DNA from: Mesorhizobium sp. M8A.F.Ca.ET.218.01.1.1 | GTDB lineage: Bacteria > Pseudomonadota > Alphaproteobacteria > Rhizobiales > Rhizobiaceae | NCBI RefSeq assembly: GCF_004791165.1 | Contig: NZ_SRUZ01000008.1 | Span: forward strand, 187,397 to 251,396 | Reading direction: 5' to 3' | Length of the DNA stretch: 64,000 bases | In this document: positions 23,384 through 32,119 of the stretch, one piece after another | Layout of the letters: every line of letters starts with the position of its first letter | Position numbering within the stretch: position 1 is the first letter of the stretch | Program-made: the position numbers and the translations under genes | The notes under the pieces: generated by a model | Told to the model about the DNA's origin: nothing | Databases searched by the model: none | Seen by the model: the letters and a program-made list of their open reading frames with translations, nothing else

Positions 23384-24550
23384 ATGCACATTCTGAATAA
23401 CGCCCTTGAGATCAAGGGCGAAGACGATACCGATTCCGTGGTCACCAAGGCGCTTGCCGATCTGCAGAAGACAGTCGATGACCGCCTGAAGGCTGTCGAG
23501 ACCAAGGCTGCCGCCAACGACAACGTTAAGCTGGTTGAACGGCTCGACGCTATTGAGACGAAGCTTAACCGCCCGGCAATCCTCAAGGGCGACAACGACA
23601 ACAAGGAGCTTTCGCCAGAGCGCAAGGCGTTCAAGAGCTTCCTTAAGTACGGCGTCGAGCGCATGCCTGGCGAGGAAACGAAGAGCCTCGTTGTCTCGGA
23701 TGACACTCGCGGCGGCTACCTGGCGCCGGCTGAGTTCCAGACGGAAATCATCAAGAACATTGTGCAGCTTTCGCCTGTGCGCCAGGCTGCTCGCGTTGGC
23801 AGCACCGCGTCCGCATCGGTCATTCTGCCGAAGCGCACTGGCACGCCCACTGCGTCGTGGGTCGGTGAGACGGAAGCCCGAAACGAGACTGGCTCGACTT
23901 ACGGCCAGGTCGAAATCCCGGTCAATGAATCGGCGTGCTATGTCGACGTGTCGCTCCAGTTGCTTGAAGATGCCGCGGTCAATGTCGAAAGCGAAGTAGC
24001 GTTTGACTTGGCTGAAGAGTTCGCTCGCCTGGAGGCCGTGGCCTTCGTCAATGGCGATGGCTTCAAGAAGCCCACCGGTATTATGACCGACGCCGGCATT
24101 CCGTTTACGGTGTCTGGCTCGGCCGCGACTATCGCCGACGCGGACGGCACGGCGGATGGCCTGATCAACCTTATGTACGCCCTCAAGCCGCAGTATCGCG
24201 CCAACGGCGTGTGGATGGCCAATGGCACGACCATTGCACAGGTGAGGCGCCTGAAGGATTCCACAAAACAATATATCTGGCAGCCCGGCCTCCAGGCTGG
24301 CGAGCCGGCCACGCTGCTCGGCCGCCCGATCATCGAGGCGCCAGATATGCCCGACACCGCAGCCGGTACGTTCCCGATCATCTTTGGTGACTTCAGCCGT
24401 TATCGCATCTTCGACCGCGTCGGCATGTCGATCCTTCGCGACCCGTACTCGCAGGCCACCAGCGGCAAGGTGCGCTTCCACGCTCGCCGTCGCGTCGGCG
24501 GTGCAAACACGCAGGCTGAAGCTTTCCGTAAGCTCAAGGTCTCGGCTTAA
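23384..24550 (+). CDS. Major capsid protein, HK97 fold
   Basis: Capsid precursor of 388 aa. The first 70-110 residues form a helical delta/scaffold domain ending near KSLVVSDDTRGGYLAP, where the protease would cut. The HK97 core follows: VVSDDTRGGYLAPAEF, SWVGETEARNETGSTYG and the C-terminal FGDFSRYRIFDRVGMSILRD. This is a complete shell gene, not a fragment. Confidence 0.93.
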   Translation: MHILNNALEIKGEDDTDSVVTKALADLQKTVDDRLKAVETKAAANDNVKLVERLDAIETKLNRPAILKGDNDNKELSPERKAFKSFLKYGVERMPGEETKSLVVSDDTRGGYLAPAEFQTEIIKNIVQLSPVRQAARVGSTASASVILPKRTGTPTASWVGETEARNETGSTYGQVEIPVNESACYVDVSLQLLEDAAVNVESEVAFDLAEEFARLEAVAFVNGDGFKKPTGIMTDAGIPFTVSGSAATIADADGTADGLINLMYALKPQYRANGVWMANGTTIAQVRRLKDSTKQYIWQPGLQAGEPATLLGRPIIEAPDMPDTAAGTFPIIFGDFSRYRIFDRVGMSILRDPYSQATSGKVRFHARRRVGGANTQAEAFRKLKVSA

Positions 24551-24606
24551 TCATCACCATAAAGGGCGGCTTCGGCCCGCCCGCCACTCTCTTGAAAGGA
24601 TCCGCA

Positions 24607-24987
24607 ATGCGCGATCTCGCTAACTCTCTTGGCGTTGTGCAGGCCGTTGCGCCTGCCGTACTCACCGCCACCAATACGTCGGCTGCTATCGACCTGCTCG
24701 GCTTCAATGGTGCGGCTGTAATCATCAACACTGGCGCCATTGCCGGCTCGGGCAACTTCACGCCCAAACTGCAGGAGTCGGACGACGGAACCACGTTTAC
24801 CGACGTCGCTGCCGGCGACCTAATCGGCTCGTTCCCAGCGGCTCTTGTTGCGGCAAGCGCACTGAAGGTCGGCTACATCGGCAATCGTCGATATGTGCGC
24901 ACCGTGCTGACGCTTAACAGTGGCACAAGCATTGCGGCTAGCGCTGTAGTCGTTAAGGGACGAGCTGCGTCGCGACCTGTTTCCTAA
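24607..24987 (+). CDS. Probable accessory head protein
   Basis: Protein of 126 aa immediately after the capsid gene, with GAAAGGA seven nt before ATG 24607. Ala/Gly/Thr-rich and predicted beta-rich (GAAVIINTGAIAGSGNF, then NRRYVRTVLTLNSGT). Small beta-rich proteins here in HK97-type head operons are often decoration or head-fibre proteins; no specific family recognised. Confidence 0.55.
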   Translation: MRDLANSLGVVQAVAPAVLTATNTSAAIDLLGFNGAAVIINTGAIAGSGNFTPKLQESDDGTTFTDVAAGDLIGSFPAALVAASALKVGYIGNRRYVRTVLTLNSGTSIAASAVVVKGRAASRPVS

Positions 24988-25207
24988 TCTGGCGCGGGCA
25001 TTGAGGGCGACCACGTAATGGGCACGTCCAACAACGGAAAGGACGATGCAGCGCGCCACCGCTAAGCGGTCTTCTTTGACTGTTCAATTGTCCATTTGTC
25101 CAGATACCAGCCGCTCCTCCTTTGGCACGTTTCGGCGTGCTGCGGCCAAGGGTCATTAGCAGGCGGCATGCTTCGCGCTGCCGTCTGCTTACCTCACGGA
25201 AGAACAC
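24988..25207 (+). other. Gap with a strong RNA hairpin
   Basis: No confident gene. A 37-aa frame at 25046-25159 has a GGAAAGGA-like RBS but no recognisable protein features. At 25158-25189 an 11-bp stem (one G-U pair) with a 10-nt loop precedes the HNH gene and has no T-run, so it could be a processing or attenuation structure. Confidence 0.35.
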
Positions 25208-25570
25208 ATGCCGAACGTGATATGCCCGTGCGGCTTCAGCGTGCCCAAGGGCACTAAGTGCGACTGCCGCCTTAAGCAGGCTACGGCGCGTCAAGCAGCC
25301 AATGACGTTAAGCGTGGCAGCGCGGCGAGCCGTGGTTACGATGGCAAATGGGCACGCGAAAGCAAGGCCTGGCTAGCATCGCTTGGCAACCCACTATGCG
25401 CTTGTGGATGCGGCAAGCCGGCCGACATGGTTGATCACAAGATCGCGCCGAAAGGTGACATGCGCCTATTCTGGGATCGCACCAATTGGCAGCCCTACAA
25501 TGGGCTGTGCAATCGCCGCAAGAACATCAAGAGCGAAGGTGGGTTTGGGCGTAATAGATCACAGGAGTGA
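25208..25570 (+). CDS. HNH endonuclease
   Basis: Nuclease of 120 aa with an N-terminal Cys motif (CPCGFSVPKGTKCDC) and the HNH core CACGCGKPADMVDHKIAPKG, then NGLCNRRKN near the end. HNH proteins encoded beside terminase genes in HK97-like phages and cf-PICIs are needed for packaging cleavage. In this element it lies between the capsid and connector genes. Confidence 0.86.
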   Translation: MPNVICPCGFSVPKGTKCDCRLKQATARQAANDVKRGSAASRGYDGKWARESKAWLASLGNPLCACGCGKPADMVDHKIAPKGDMRLFWDRTNWQPYNGLCNRRKNIKSEGGFGRNRSQE

Positions 25571-25990
25571 GCGACAATCCTGATGGGTGAATTTTAGGAT
25601 CGCAAGGTCGGTCCAATCCGCAATATTCACGTTACTGCCGTCTGGCTTTTTCCAAATATCTTCGTGCGTGTTGCGGTAGGCGCTAGCCCAGATGACGCCC
25701 AACTTGAAGTCGATGTTTGGGCCATCGTGCATATTTCCCCAAAACCCTATGGGTTCAACGTCAGAATCTTTGATCTTACCGTCAGCATAGGCTTGCAGAA
25801 ACACTTTCCCTTGCTCGTAGCCCAGTTTGAACAGGCGTGCCTGCTCATCGCTAAAGTTCGCTGTTGAAGCTAGCGCGGCGCATTCAAACGCGGCGTACGA
25901 CTTTTCGGAGAGCTTGACCAAATCTGATGTCGACTGCGCCTGTGATTGATCGCAGATCAGCATCGCACATAGTACGACCAACAATCTCAT
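25559..25990 (-). CDS. Secreted cargo protein in opposite orientation (moron-like)
   Basis: Protein of 143 aa with a signal peptide MRLLVVLCAMLICDQSQAQ cut near AQA/Q. The mature part has conserved-looking Cys/Trp positions (AFECAALAS, then GFWGNMHDG, IADWTDLAI, HQDCRSLL) suggesting a disulfide. AGGGAG precedes ATG 25990. It is embedded in the head operon but reads against it, overlapping HNH by 12 nt, typical of an independently expressed moron that alters the lysogen's envelope or exclusion. No family recognised. Confidence 0.65.
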   Translation of the reverse strand: MRLLVVLCAMLICDQSQAQSTSDLVKLSEKSYAAFECAALASTANFSDEQARLFKLGYEQGKVFLQAYADGKIKDSDVEPIGFWGNMHDGPNIDFKLGVIWASAYRNTHEDIWKKPDGSNVNIADWTDLAILKFTHQDCRSLL

Positions 25991-26120
25991 TGCGGCGCTC
26001 CCTAGTTCCCCGTCTGTCCACCATCGCACAACCCCCACCCGGTCGACAACTTTCCGCCATCCCAGCGGGACCACGCGGTCCCAAAAGTTCGCAATTCACA
26101 CGAAATAGGAATTCCACGCC

Positions 26121-26420
26121 ATGGCAATCGTCACCCTTGCCGAGCAGAAGGCTTTCGTGCGCGTCGACTTTGAAGACGACGACGCCATGATTACGCAGCA
26201 AATCGATGCCGCCCAGGCGCATTTGGAACAGCTACTCGGCTTTACCATCGAGACTGAGTTTGCAGATCCGCTTGTGGTTCCGGCCGACTTGGTCGGCGCC
26301 GTCATGCAGTTGGCTGCCCAACGTTACGAATACCGTGAGGCCGTGCAGGACAATGCTGTAGCGGAGACGCCGCTTGGCGTTTGGGATGTCGTGCGCCAAC
26401 GGCGGAACTATTCGTTTTGA
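26121..26420 (+). CDS. Head-tail connector, gp6-like
   Basis: Protein of 99 aa matching HK97 gp6-type connectors: MAIVTLAEQKAFVRVDFEDD with DDAMITQQIDAAQAHLEQLLG, and a C-terminal DVVRQRRNYSF. These rings bind the portal and receive a tail. Its presence without tail genes means the head is built to accept a tail supplied elsewhere. Confidence 0.82.
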   Translation: MAIVTLAEQKAFVRVDFEDDDAMITQQIDAAQAHLEQLLGFTIETEFADPLVVPADLVGAVMQLAAQRYEYREAVQDNAVAETPLGVWDVVRQRRNYSF

Positions 26421-26438
26421 CGGCTACAAGGAGGACGC

Positions 26439-26840
26439 ATGCGCGGTCGGAAAGCTGAGATCACATCTCTCGATGGTGCGCTGTCACAGGCACCTAAGGC
26501 GCCGTCGTGGCTGCCGGCTCATGGCAAGGCTGAGTGGCGTCGAGTCGTGCCGCAACTGGTGGCTGATCGCAAGATTGCAGCGCACGAGTTGAGCACCGTT
26601 GAAAGCTACTGCGTTGCCGTTGCACGCATGCGCGAAGCCGAGGCCGCTTTGCAAAAGCATGGCCTGACCTTCGAGACCGGCAACGGCCCTAAGCGCCGGC
26701 CAGAAACCACCATCCTTAAGGAAAGTATCGAGGCCGCACGGCGCCTCGCAGCCGAGCTTGGACTGACGCCTGCCAGCCGCACAAAGAACAAGGGAGGCGC
26801 CGTTGGCAATGACGAAGACGACGACCTCGGCGACATTTAA
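26439..26840 (+). CDS. Terminase small subunit, P27 family
   Basis: DNA-recognition subunit of 133 aa with the P27 layout: basic MRGRKAEI, then APSWLPAHGKAEWRRVVPQL, and EAEAALQKHGLTFET. The acidic tail ends DEDDDLGDI. It overlaps TerL by 38 nt. Would bind the pac or cos site of the element; having its own TerS means packaging specificity is autonomous. Confidence 0.88.
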   Translation: MRGRKAEITSLDGALSQAPKAPSWLPAHGKAEWRRVVPQLVADRKIAAHELSTVESYCVAVARMREAEAALQKHGLTFETGNGPKRRPETTILKESIEAARRLAAELGLTPASRTKNKGGAVGNDEDDDLGDI

Positions 26841-28422
26841 CGACTGGATTTTCGATGACAGCGAAATACCGGATCCCGAAGGAAAAGGCGAACGTGCCGT
26901 CCGATTTATCAGGGCTCTACGCCACCCTAAATCGCGGCTTACCGGCAGGCAGTTTCAGCTTGATCGCTGGCAGGAGCGCATTATTCGCCGCGTATACGGG
27001 GACACGCGTCCGGATGGTACCAGAAAAATCAAGACGGTCTTTGCGCTAATCCCGCGCGGAAACCGCAAGACCACTCTCGGCGCCGCGCTGGCAATGCTGC
27101 ACTTAGGACCGGAGCGCATTCCGCGCAGTCAGGTTGTTAGTTCCGCGGTCGATCGCGACCAGGCCCGTATCGCTCTGGAAGAAATGGTCGGCGTTATCAG
27201 GGCCCATCCTCGCACCGAGGAAGCGTTCCAGATTCAGGACACCAAGAATCGCATAACGCATAAGCGGAGCGGTGCTTTCTATCGTGCAATGTCCGCAGAT
27301 GCTGCCACGGCGCACGGACGTACGCCGGTTTTTGCGCTCGTTGATGAGCTTCACGCCTGGAAGAAGAGAGACCTTTGGGACGCGATTAAAACCGGCCTTG
27401 TGAAGACGCCTGGCAGCCTGCTCGTCGTCACTACTACGGCAGGCATTGGCCGCGAAAACATCGCTTACGACATGTACTCCTATGCCAAGCAGGTGGCATC
27501 TGGTGCGATCGTGGACGAAGCTTTCCTGCCGATCTTGTTCGAGGCGGACAAGGACGAGGATTGGCGCGATGAGGCCGTGTGGCACAGGGTCAATCCCGGC
27601 CTCAGTTGCGTGCCGCCGTATCCCGATATCGACGGCTTACGACAGATGGTCCGCGAGGCGGAACATCGGCCAGCCGATCGGGCGATGTTTCAGCAATTGC
27701 ACCTTAATATCTGGCAGGACGGCGCTGCAAATCCCGAGTGGGACTTATCCATTTGGGACGAGTGCACAAGCCCCGTCGATCTTGAATCCCTTCGTGGTAA
27801 GCCGGCCTGGTTGGCCGTGGATTTGGCGAAGAGGACTGACCTGTGTGCCGTGGCGGCCTGCATCGAGATAGACGTCGGCCGTTACGCGCTGCATGTGCAG
27901 TCGTTCGCGCCCGAGGAAGGCATTCGTAGGCGAGCCGATAACGATAGTGCGCCTTACCCGCTATGGCGTGACCAAGGCTATTTGACGGCTTGCCCTGGCG
28001 ACATTGTCGACCGCCTCATCGTTGAGGATCATATCCGTAAGCTTGCCGATCTTCTGGACGTGCGGGAAGTCGCGTTCGACCAATACCTTGCACGCGAGAT
28101 TATGGAAAATCTCGAGGCTGACGACATACCGGTCGCGGCATTTCCGCAGACGCTCGCCAACTTCGCAAAGCCAGTCGATGACTTCGAACAGCTCATGCTT
28201 ACGCGTGCCGTTGTGCACGATGGAAATCCACTTTTGCGATGGGCTATCGGCAACGTTGTGATGATGACTGACCAGTCCGGCAACCGCAGGCCGAACAAGG
28301 CACGGTCTGCAGATCGTATCGACCCTGCCGTCGCTGCCATCATGAGTTGCGGCCGTGCTGTGGCCGGCGCAAGCGGTCTTAGCATGTACGAAACAGCGTC
28401 CGAAGACGCCTTCTTTTTCTGA
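26803..28422 (+). CDS. Terminase large subunit
   Basis: Packaging motor of 539 aa. ATPase domain with a Walker A variant (LIPRGNRKTT, about 83-91) and Walker B FALVDELHAW near 170; coupling motif VVTTTAG near 203. The nuclease domain contains LAVDLAKRTDLCAV (about 340) and later acidic residues. TTG 26803 has GGAGG five nt upstream; ATG 26809 is the alternative. Full length, so packaging looks intact. Unusually it follows, rather than precedes, portal and capsid. Confidence 0.93.
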   Translation: MAMTKTTTSATFNDWIFDDSEIPDPEGKGERAVRFIRALRHPKSRLTGRQFQLDRWQERIIRRVYGDTRPDGTRKIKTVFALIPRGNRKTTLGAALAMLHLGPERIPRSQVVSSAVDRDQARIALEEMVGVIRAHPRTEEAFQIQDTKNRITHKRSGAFYRAMSADAATAHGRTPVFALVDELHAWKKRDLWDAIKTGLVKTPGSLLVVTTTAGIGRENIAYDMYSYAKQVASGAIVDEAFLPILFEADKDEDWRDEAVWHRVNPGLSCVPPYPDIDGLRQMVREAEHRPADRAMFQQLHLNIWQDGAANPEWDLSIWDECTSPVDLESLRGKPAWLAVDLAKRTDLCAVAACIEIDVGRYALHVQSFAPEEGIRRRADNDSAPYPLWRDQGYLTACPGDIVDRLIVEDHIRKLADLLDVREVAFDQYLAREIMENLEADDIPVAAFPQTLANFAKPVDDFEQLMLTRAVVHDGNPLLRWAIGNVVMMTDQSGNRRPNKARSADRIDPAVAAIMSCGRAVAGASGLSMYETASEDAFFF

Positions 28423-28499
28423 TTTAGGACATCCCATGATCACCAGCCAACGCGCTTCGGCGCGATCGCAGCCTGATGGCCCGCACGTCGGCGAATTGT

Positions 28500-28904
28500 T
28501 TAGCCTTCCGCTTTTTGGAGTGGGGTAAGTGTAACCGCGAACCCCAATGAGTTAGCATGACGGATTAGCTTCGCAAGTAGATCATTCTCCTCCTCACCTT
28601 CGTTCTTTGCGCCACCTTCTATATCACCCCCCTCTGCGGCGGGCTGCTGGCTTGTCCCATGCCGAGCCTCAAGAGTTTCGACGGCAGTTCGAAGCCGTGG
28701 AATGTGGATACTTCTTATGCGGCCGGGATGGTCATCTCTAAGTAGTTGACTGAGGAATGGTCCACTAATGTTCATCTCGTATGCGATAGCCGCCAAAGAG
28801 AGGCGCGCTTCGCTTCGCAGTCGCCTGATCCGCTCCCGAAACGCATGAGATAGTGAACCGTCGATCCCAGTTTGGTCGGGAATAACTCGCTTTGCGATAG
28901 GCAC
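28500..28904 (-). CDS. HTH regulator (Cro/C1-type) opposing the late operon
   Basis: Protein of 134 aa from GTG 28904 with GGAGGTGGGAAG upstream. An HTH_3-like domain spans about 15-75 (RERIRRLRSEARLSLAAIAYEM, then SGPFLSQLLRD). The acidic C-terminal region (EGGAKNEGEEENDLLAKL) may mediate oligomer contacts. Placed between TerL and the tailspike gene on the opposite strand. It could be the element's repressor or a regulator of nearby cargo. A 30-aa frame at 28436-28528 on the other strand is too weak to call. Confidence 0.6.
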   Translation of the reverse strand: MPIAKRVIPDQTGIDGSLSHAFRERIRRLRSEARLSLAAIAYEMNISGPFLSQLLRDDHPGRIRSIHIPRLRTAVETLEARHGTSQQPAAEGGDIEGGAKNEGEEENDLLAKLIRHANSLGFAVTLTPLQKAEG

Positions 28905-29020
28905 CTTCCCACCTCCATTACCAATTATATTAACAATATTATCGACAAAAATGTGGCTTGGCAACAGCGAAAGGCAGGCGAGGCCGGCGCGTGATCGCCC
29001 AGCCTCTAAAAGGAAAATCG

Positions 29021-29146
29021 ATGATGACAGATCCGAAAACCGCCGACGAGACGGAAACGCCTCCGTGCGTTCCAACTCCTTACGACGACGGCATTACCCA
29101 CGACGACGGTAGCGCCTTCGATGACGGTGCCGGCTACGACCAATAA
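29021..29146 (+). CDS. Small acidic protein, 41 aa
   Basis: Starts MMTDPKTADETETPP with AGGA six nt upstream, and ends with three spaced DDG units (YDDG, HDDG, FDDG). Such Asp/Gly repeats may bind divalent cations. Followed by a terminator. No family recognised. Confidence 0.4.
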   Translation: MMTDPKTADETETPPCVPTPYDDGITHDDGSAFDDGAGYDQ

Positions 29147-29180
29147 TAGCCAGTTCCACAAACCCTGACACTTCTTTCGG

Positions 29181-29206
29181 CCCGCTCTTAGCGGGTCTTT
29201 TTCTTA
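29181..29206 (+). terminator. Terminator before the tailspike gene
   Basis: CCCGC-TCTTA-GCGGG hairpin (29181-29195) followed by TCTTTTTCTT. It ends 11 nt before the tailspike start, so the tailspike gene would depend on read-through or a promoter overlapping this site. Confidence 0.75.
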
Positions 29207-29216
29207 GAGATTCACT

Positions 29217-31109
29217 TTGGTCCAACCTGCATCAACAATTTTTCGCGACTTCGTCACGGACGGCGTGCCGGCTTCCGGCAAGTGGGCGCCATACAAACCT
29301 GACGTCCGAGCCTGGGGATCTTGGCTTGAGGGCGTCATTTCAGGCGGCCTTGCCGCCGCCACGGTAAGCAGCATTGCCGCACTGAAGGCTATCGACACCA
29401 CGACCTTTACCAAGGCGACACTAAAACTTTCCGGCCGATATGGCGATTTTGTTTGGACGTCTGGCGACTTCTCTGCACATGTGGCGGCCGACACCGTAAA
29501 TGGCGTCTACGTCAAGGCAGATGCGATTGCCGCTACGGCAGGTGCATGGGTACGCGCTGCAACTTCCTTGATTCCAGAAATGTTCGGCGCCATCTCGGAC
29601 TGGACCGGGACAGTTGGGACCAGCACGAACAACGCGACTGCGCTCCAGGTCATGATCGCGGTCGCGAAATTAGCCGGTCTTTCGATGCGTCTGTCTGATG
29701 GTCCGGGCTACTACTGCAACGCTACGCTTTCAGCCACCAACATGGATTTCATGCTTAGCGGCATCTCTTATGGTGCGGGGCGGATTGTCTTTGGTGCTGG
29801 CGCAACTGATGGGCTCGTGATCAGCCAGGATACTTTCGAGCACGTAACCAGTGCACAGAGTTTAACCCTGACAACTCTGGGGCAGGAAACCGGCGCCGGA
29901 CTCAAAGTCACATATTCGAACACAGACAGTGTGAACAATCGAAATCAACCGCGTTGCCTGCTGATGGACCTCGACATTCGGGGGGAAACGCTCGCGGCTG
30001 GGTGGCAGGACGGTATTAAAGCTACCGATGTCCACAATCTGAGCATTATTCGCCCCTGCATCAATGGGCGCCGGGATTTGAACTTCACCGATAAGCGAAG
30101 CTTCAATTTGATGCGCTATGGGATATACCTGACCAACACATCTGGCGCATTCCCTGCCGATCTCAACATCGAATGCCCCCGTATCTACAGTTGTCAGGTA
30201 GGCATTTACGGCGACGGCGAAGGGTCCGAAGGCATCAAGATTGACCGCCCCGAATTGGTCGGCATGGTGACTGGCATCAGTACGCGCCACACCACAACTC
30301 GTCCTCTGGTCCAAGTGCGCGGTGGTCATATCAATTGCTTCGAGTTCGGCATTGACCTGAAGAACTCGCCGCAGTCGAACATATCCGACATGCTTATCTA
30401 CAAGATCCAGCTTACGAACACGGACACCGTGGCAATAAAGCTCGATACTTGCGATTTCTCGACCATCGGGCCGAACGTGCGGTTGATCAACCAAGGCACG
30501 GACAAGGCCACCAACGGCGAATGGGATGGTGTGCAGATCATCAATACAAATTACTTCAAAATCGAAGGGCCAGAACAGGAGCGTCCATCCCGCACGGTAG
30601 CAATTTCAGGGACAAGCACAGGCGGCGAGACGCGCGACATCCGGACCTATGGTGTCTATACCGGCGCGACAGTCGCACCCTATCTTGACACCTCTTCCGG
30701 GGTGAATTCGCGTTTGGGAGGAGGCAGGAAAGTCGTCTCTTCAACCAACAGCGCGATCACGGTACTGGCATCGCCAACGACTGTGGCCACGTCGGGGTCG
30801 CTCAACGTGAACAAGGGCGAGCGCTTCCTTGTTCATGCCATGATCAACACGACTAAGGGGGCCACAGCAGGCGAATTCCTTACAACGGTCAATAAGACTG
30901 GCACGGCGACGGCAGTATTCAACGACAGCCGCGGTGCCATCCTACAGCGAATGGCTCAAGCAGCTAGCGCAAGTGTAGCTCAGGTGATCTCCTGCGTTCT
31001 CAGTGTCACAGCCAGCGGTACGTTGACTATTAATTTGCAAGGCACATCGACCGGCAGCAATTCCGACGTGCTGGCTGGCGACGCCCAGCTTTCGATAGAG
31101 ATGATCTAG
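29217..31109 (+). CDS. Tailspike-like protein with predicted beta-helix
   Basis: Protein of 630 aa. The N terminus (PASTIFRDFVTDGVPASGKW, WGSWLEGVISG) resembles the virion-attachment module of Hyphomicrobiales phage tail proteins. The centre (about 120-480) has pectate-lyase-like repeated strands with Asn/Gly turns (NLSIIRPCINGRRDL, IGPNVRLINQG). The last 120 residues are Ser/Thr-rich and may be a trimerisation tip. TTG start, weak RBS. Probably a receptor-binding or polysaccharide-degrading spike; it is the only tail-related gene in the element. Enzymatic residues not identified. Confidence 0.68.
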   Translation: MVQPASTIFRDFVTDGVPASGKWAPYKPDVRAWGSWLEGVISGGLAAATVSSIAALKAIDTTTFTKATLKLSGRYGDFVWTSGDFSAHVAADTVNGVYVKADAIAATAGAWVRAATSLIPEMFGAISDWTGTVGTSTNNATALQVMIAVAKLAGLSMRLSDGPGYYCNATLSATNMDFMLSGISYGAGRIVFGAGATDGLVISQDTFEHVTSAQSLTLTTLGQETGAGLKVTYSNTDSVNNRNQPRCLLMDLDIRGETLAAGWQDGIKATDVHNLSIIRPCINGRRDLNFTDKRSFNLMRYGIYLTNTSGAFPADLNIECPRIYSCQVGIYGDGEGSEGIKIDRPELVGMVTGISTRHTTTRPLVQVRGGHINCFEFGIDLKNSPQSNISDMLIYKIQLTNTDTVAIKLDTCDFSTIGPNVRLINQGTDKATNGEWDGVQIINTNYFKIEGPEQERPSRTVAISGTSTGGETRDIRTYGVYTGATVAPYLDTSSGVNSRLGGGRKVVSSTNSAITVLASPTTVATSGSLNVNKGERFLVHAMINTTKGATAGEFLTTVNKTGTATAVFNDSRGAILQRMAQAASASVAQVISCVLSVTASGTLTINLQGTSTGSNSDVLAGDAQLSIEMI

Positions 31110-31415
31110 TCACGTCGGCTTGTCCACCAGCGGGGATTTCCTCGCTGGTGGCTTGTATGCGGTCACAAGTCTAAGCGTGTCCATATTCACCGTCACCGGC
31201 ACGCCAAGGTTCACAGTCACCCACTCGCCATCTATGTGAGTGACGTCGCCAATTAGTTCGATCGGCTGGCCTTTTTTCACCTTTGAGGTTCGGTCGACAA
31301 TCGAATGCGGAAAGCCGTAGGACGGAATTGACACGCTGACGCGATCCTCAGTGACGCGTCGGCGCACCGTCGCCGTGATGGCAACCTCGTCGCCGATTTT
31401 GATACCCTTCGCCAT
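31110..31415 (-). CDS. Small beta-barrel-like protein, 101 aa
   Basis: Begins MAKGIKIGDEVAITATVRRR with beta-rich segments and VKKGQPIELIGDVTHIDGEWVTV, suggesting an SH3- or OB-like fold. The start shares the pattern KGI..GE.V.ITA.V with the small protein at 33690-33875, so the two may be distant paralogues. Read toward the tailspike gene, with which it converges without a gap. Function unknown. Confidence 0.5.
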   Translation of the reverse strand: MAKGIKIGDEVAITATVRRRVTEDRVSVSIPSYGFPHSIVDRTSKVKKGQPIELIGDVTHIDGEWVTVNLGVPVTVNMDTLRLVTAYKPPARKSPLVDKPT

Positions 31416-31555
31416 AAAAGGGGACTCTGGCGCGGCATGCGCTGTAGTCAAGCGATTGCTAATGCGCTGACCGGTGAAAGCAGTGCTTTCAAAAATGGTG
31501 TGATTTAAAAATTGGGTAGTTGCGAAAAACGCAACGTGTCACCAAAATGGTTACA

Positions 31556-31596
31556 CCGAAAAAGGGTGGTCGCTGTGAACGACCACCCTTTTTCGG
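31556..31596. terminator. Bidirectional terminator, perfect 17-bp stem
   Basis: Arms 31556-31572 and 31580-31596 are perfectly complementary with a 7-nt loop; the arms contain A5 and T5, so both strands can terminate. A shorter GTTGCG-A5-CGCAAC hairpin lies at 31519-31535. The stretch 31416-31836 around it has no other convincing gene. Confidence 0.75.
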
Positions 31597-31836
31597 GGAG
31601 CCACCTGGTACGCGGGGTTTGCGGTTTCAGTCGATCGTTAGGCGACACCGTAAACCCCAGCCAGTGCTACCTAATGTACAGCCACTCAGCTTCCGCCGCC
31701 CGCCACGGCTGGCTTTTCCCACAAGGTTTTTGTTCTCTTTTCGTTCTTCTTGTGGATAAGCCGCACGCCGCTTTACACCTATCGAACACTGTAGGACTGT
31801 ATTCCTTGGGTGGGGCGACCCTTGGAAGGTGTCGCA

Positions 31837-32076
31837 ATGGCTAGGTCAAAACCGTCGAAACAGTTGTCGCAGGCTGAAATTGATCGCTTCTTGGTGGCGG
31901 CGGAAGCGCTGCATCTAAGCATCATCAAGCCGTTTATATCGCCACATTGCGACCACTACAGGCAGACACGCGTCCTGCATGAGGTGCTGCTGAAGGCGGT
32001 AAGGGAAGTGACCGGCAAAGAAGTCGCGTTCATCCAGTGGAACACCACGGGACCGGTGCGTCCTCCGCCTGAGTAG
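31837..32076 (+). CDS. Hypothetical element protein, 79 aa
   Basis: GGAAGG eight nt before ATG 31837. Sequence starts MARSKPSKQLSQAEIDRFL and continues with two helices and His/Cys-rich ISPHCDHYRQTRVLHE. Soluble; no family recognised. Isolated plus-strand gene between two minus-strand groups. Confidence 0.5.
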   Translation: MARSKPSKQLSQAEIDRFLVAAEALHLSIIKPFISPHCDHYRQTRVLHEVLLKAVREVTGKEVAFIQWNTTGPVRPPPE

Positions 32077-32119
32077 GAAGGCAAGATGGGCAACCAATCG
32101 GGTTGCCGATGTCAGGTGG

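Noticed and set aside
28436..28528. 30-aa gene after TerL
   Set aside because: Weak RBS, no features, and it overlaps the convergent HTH gene.
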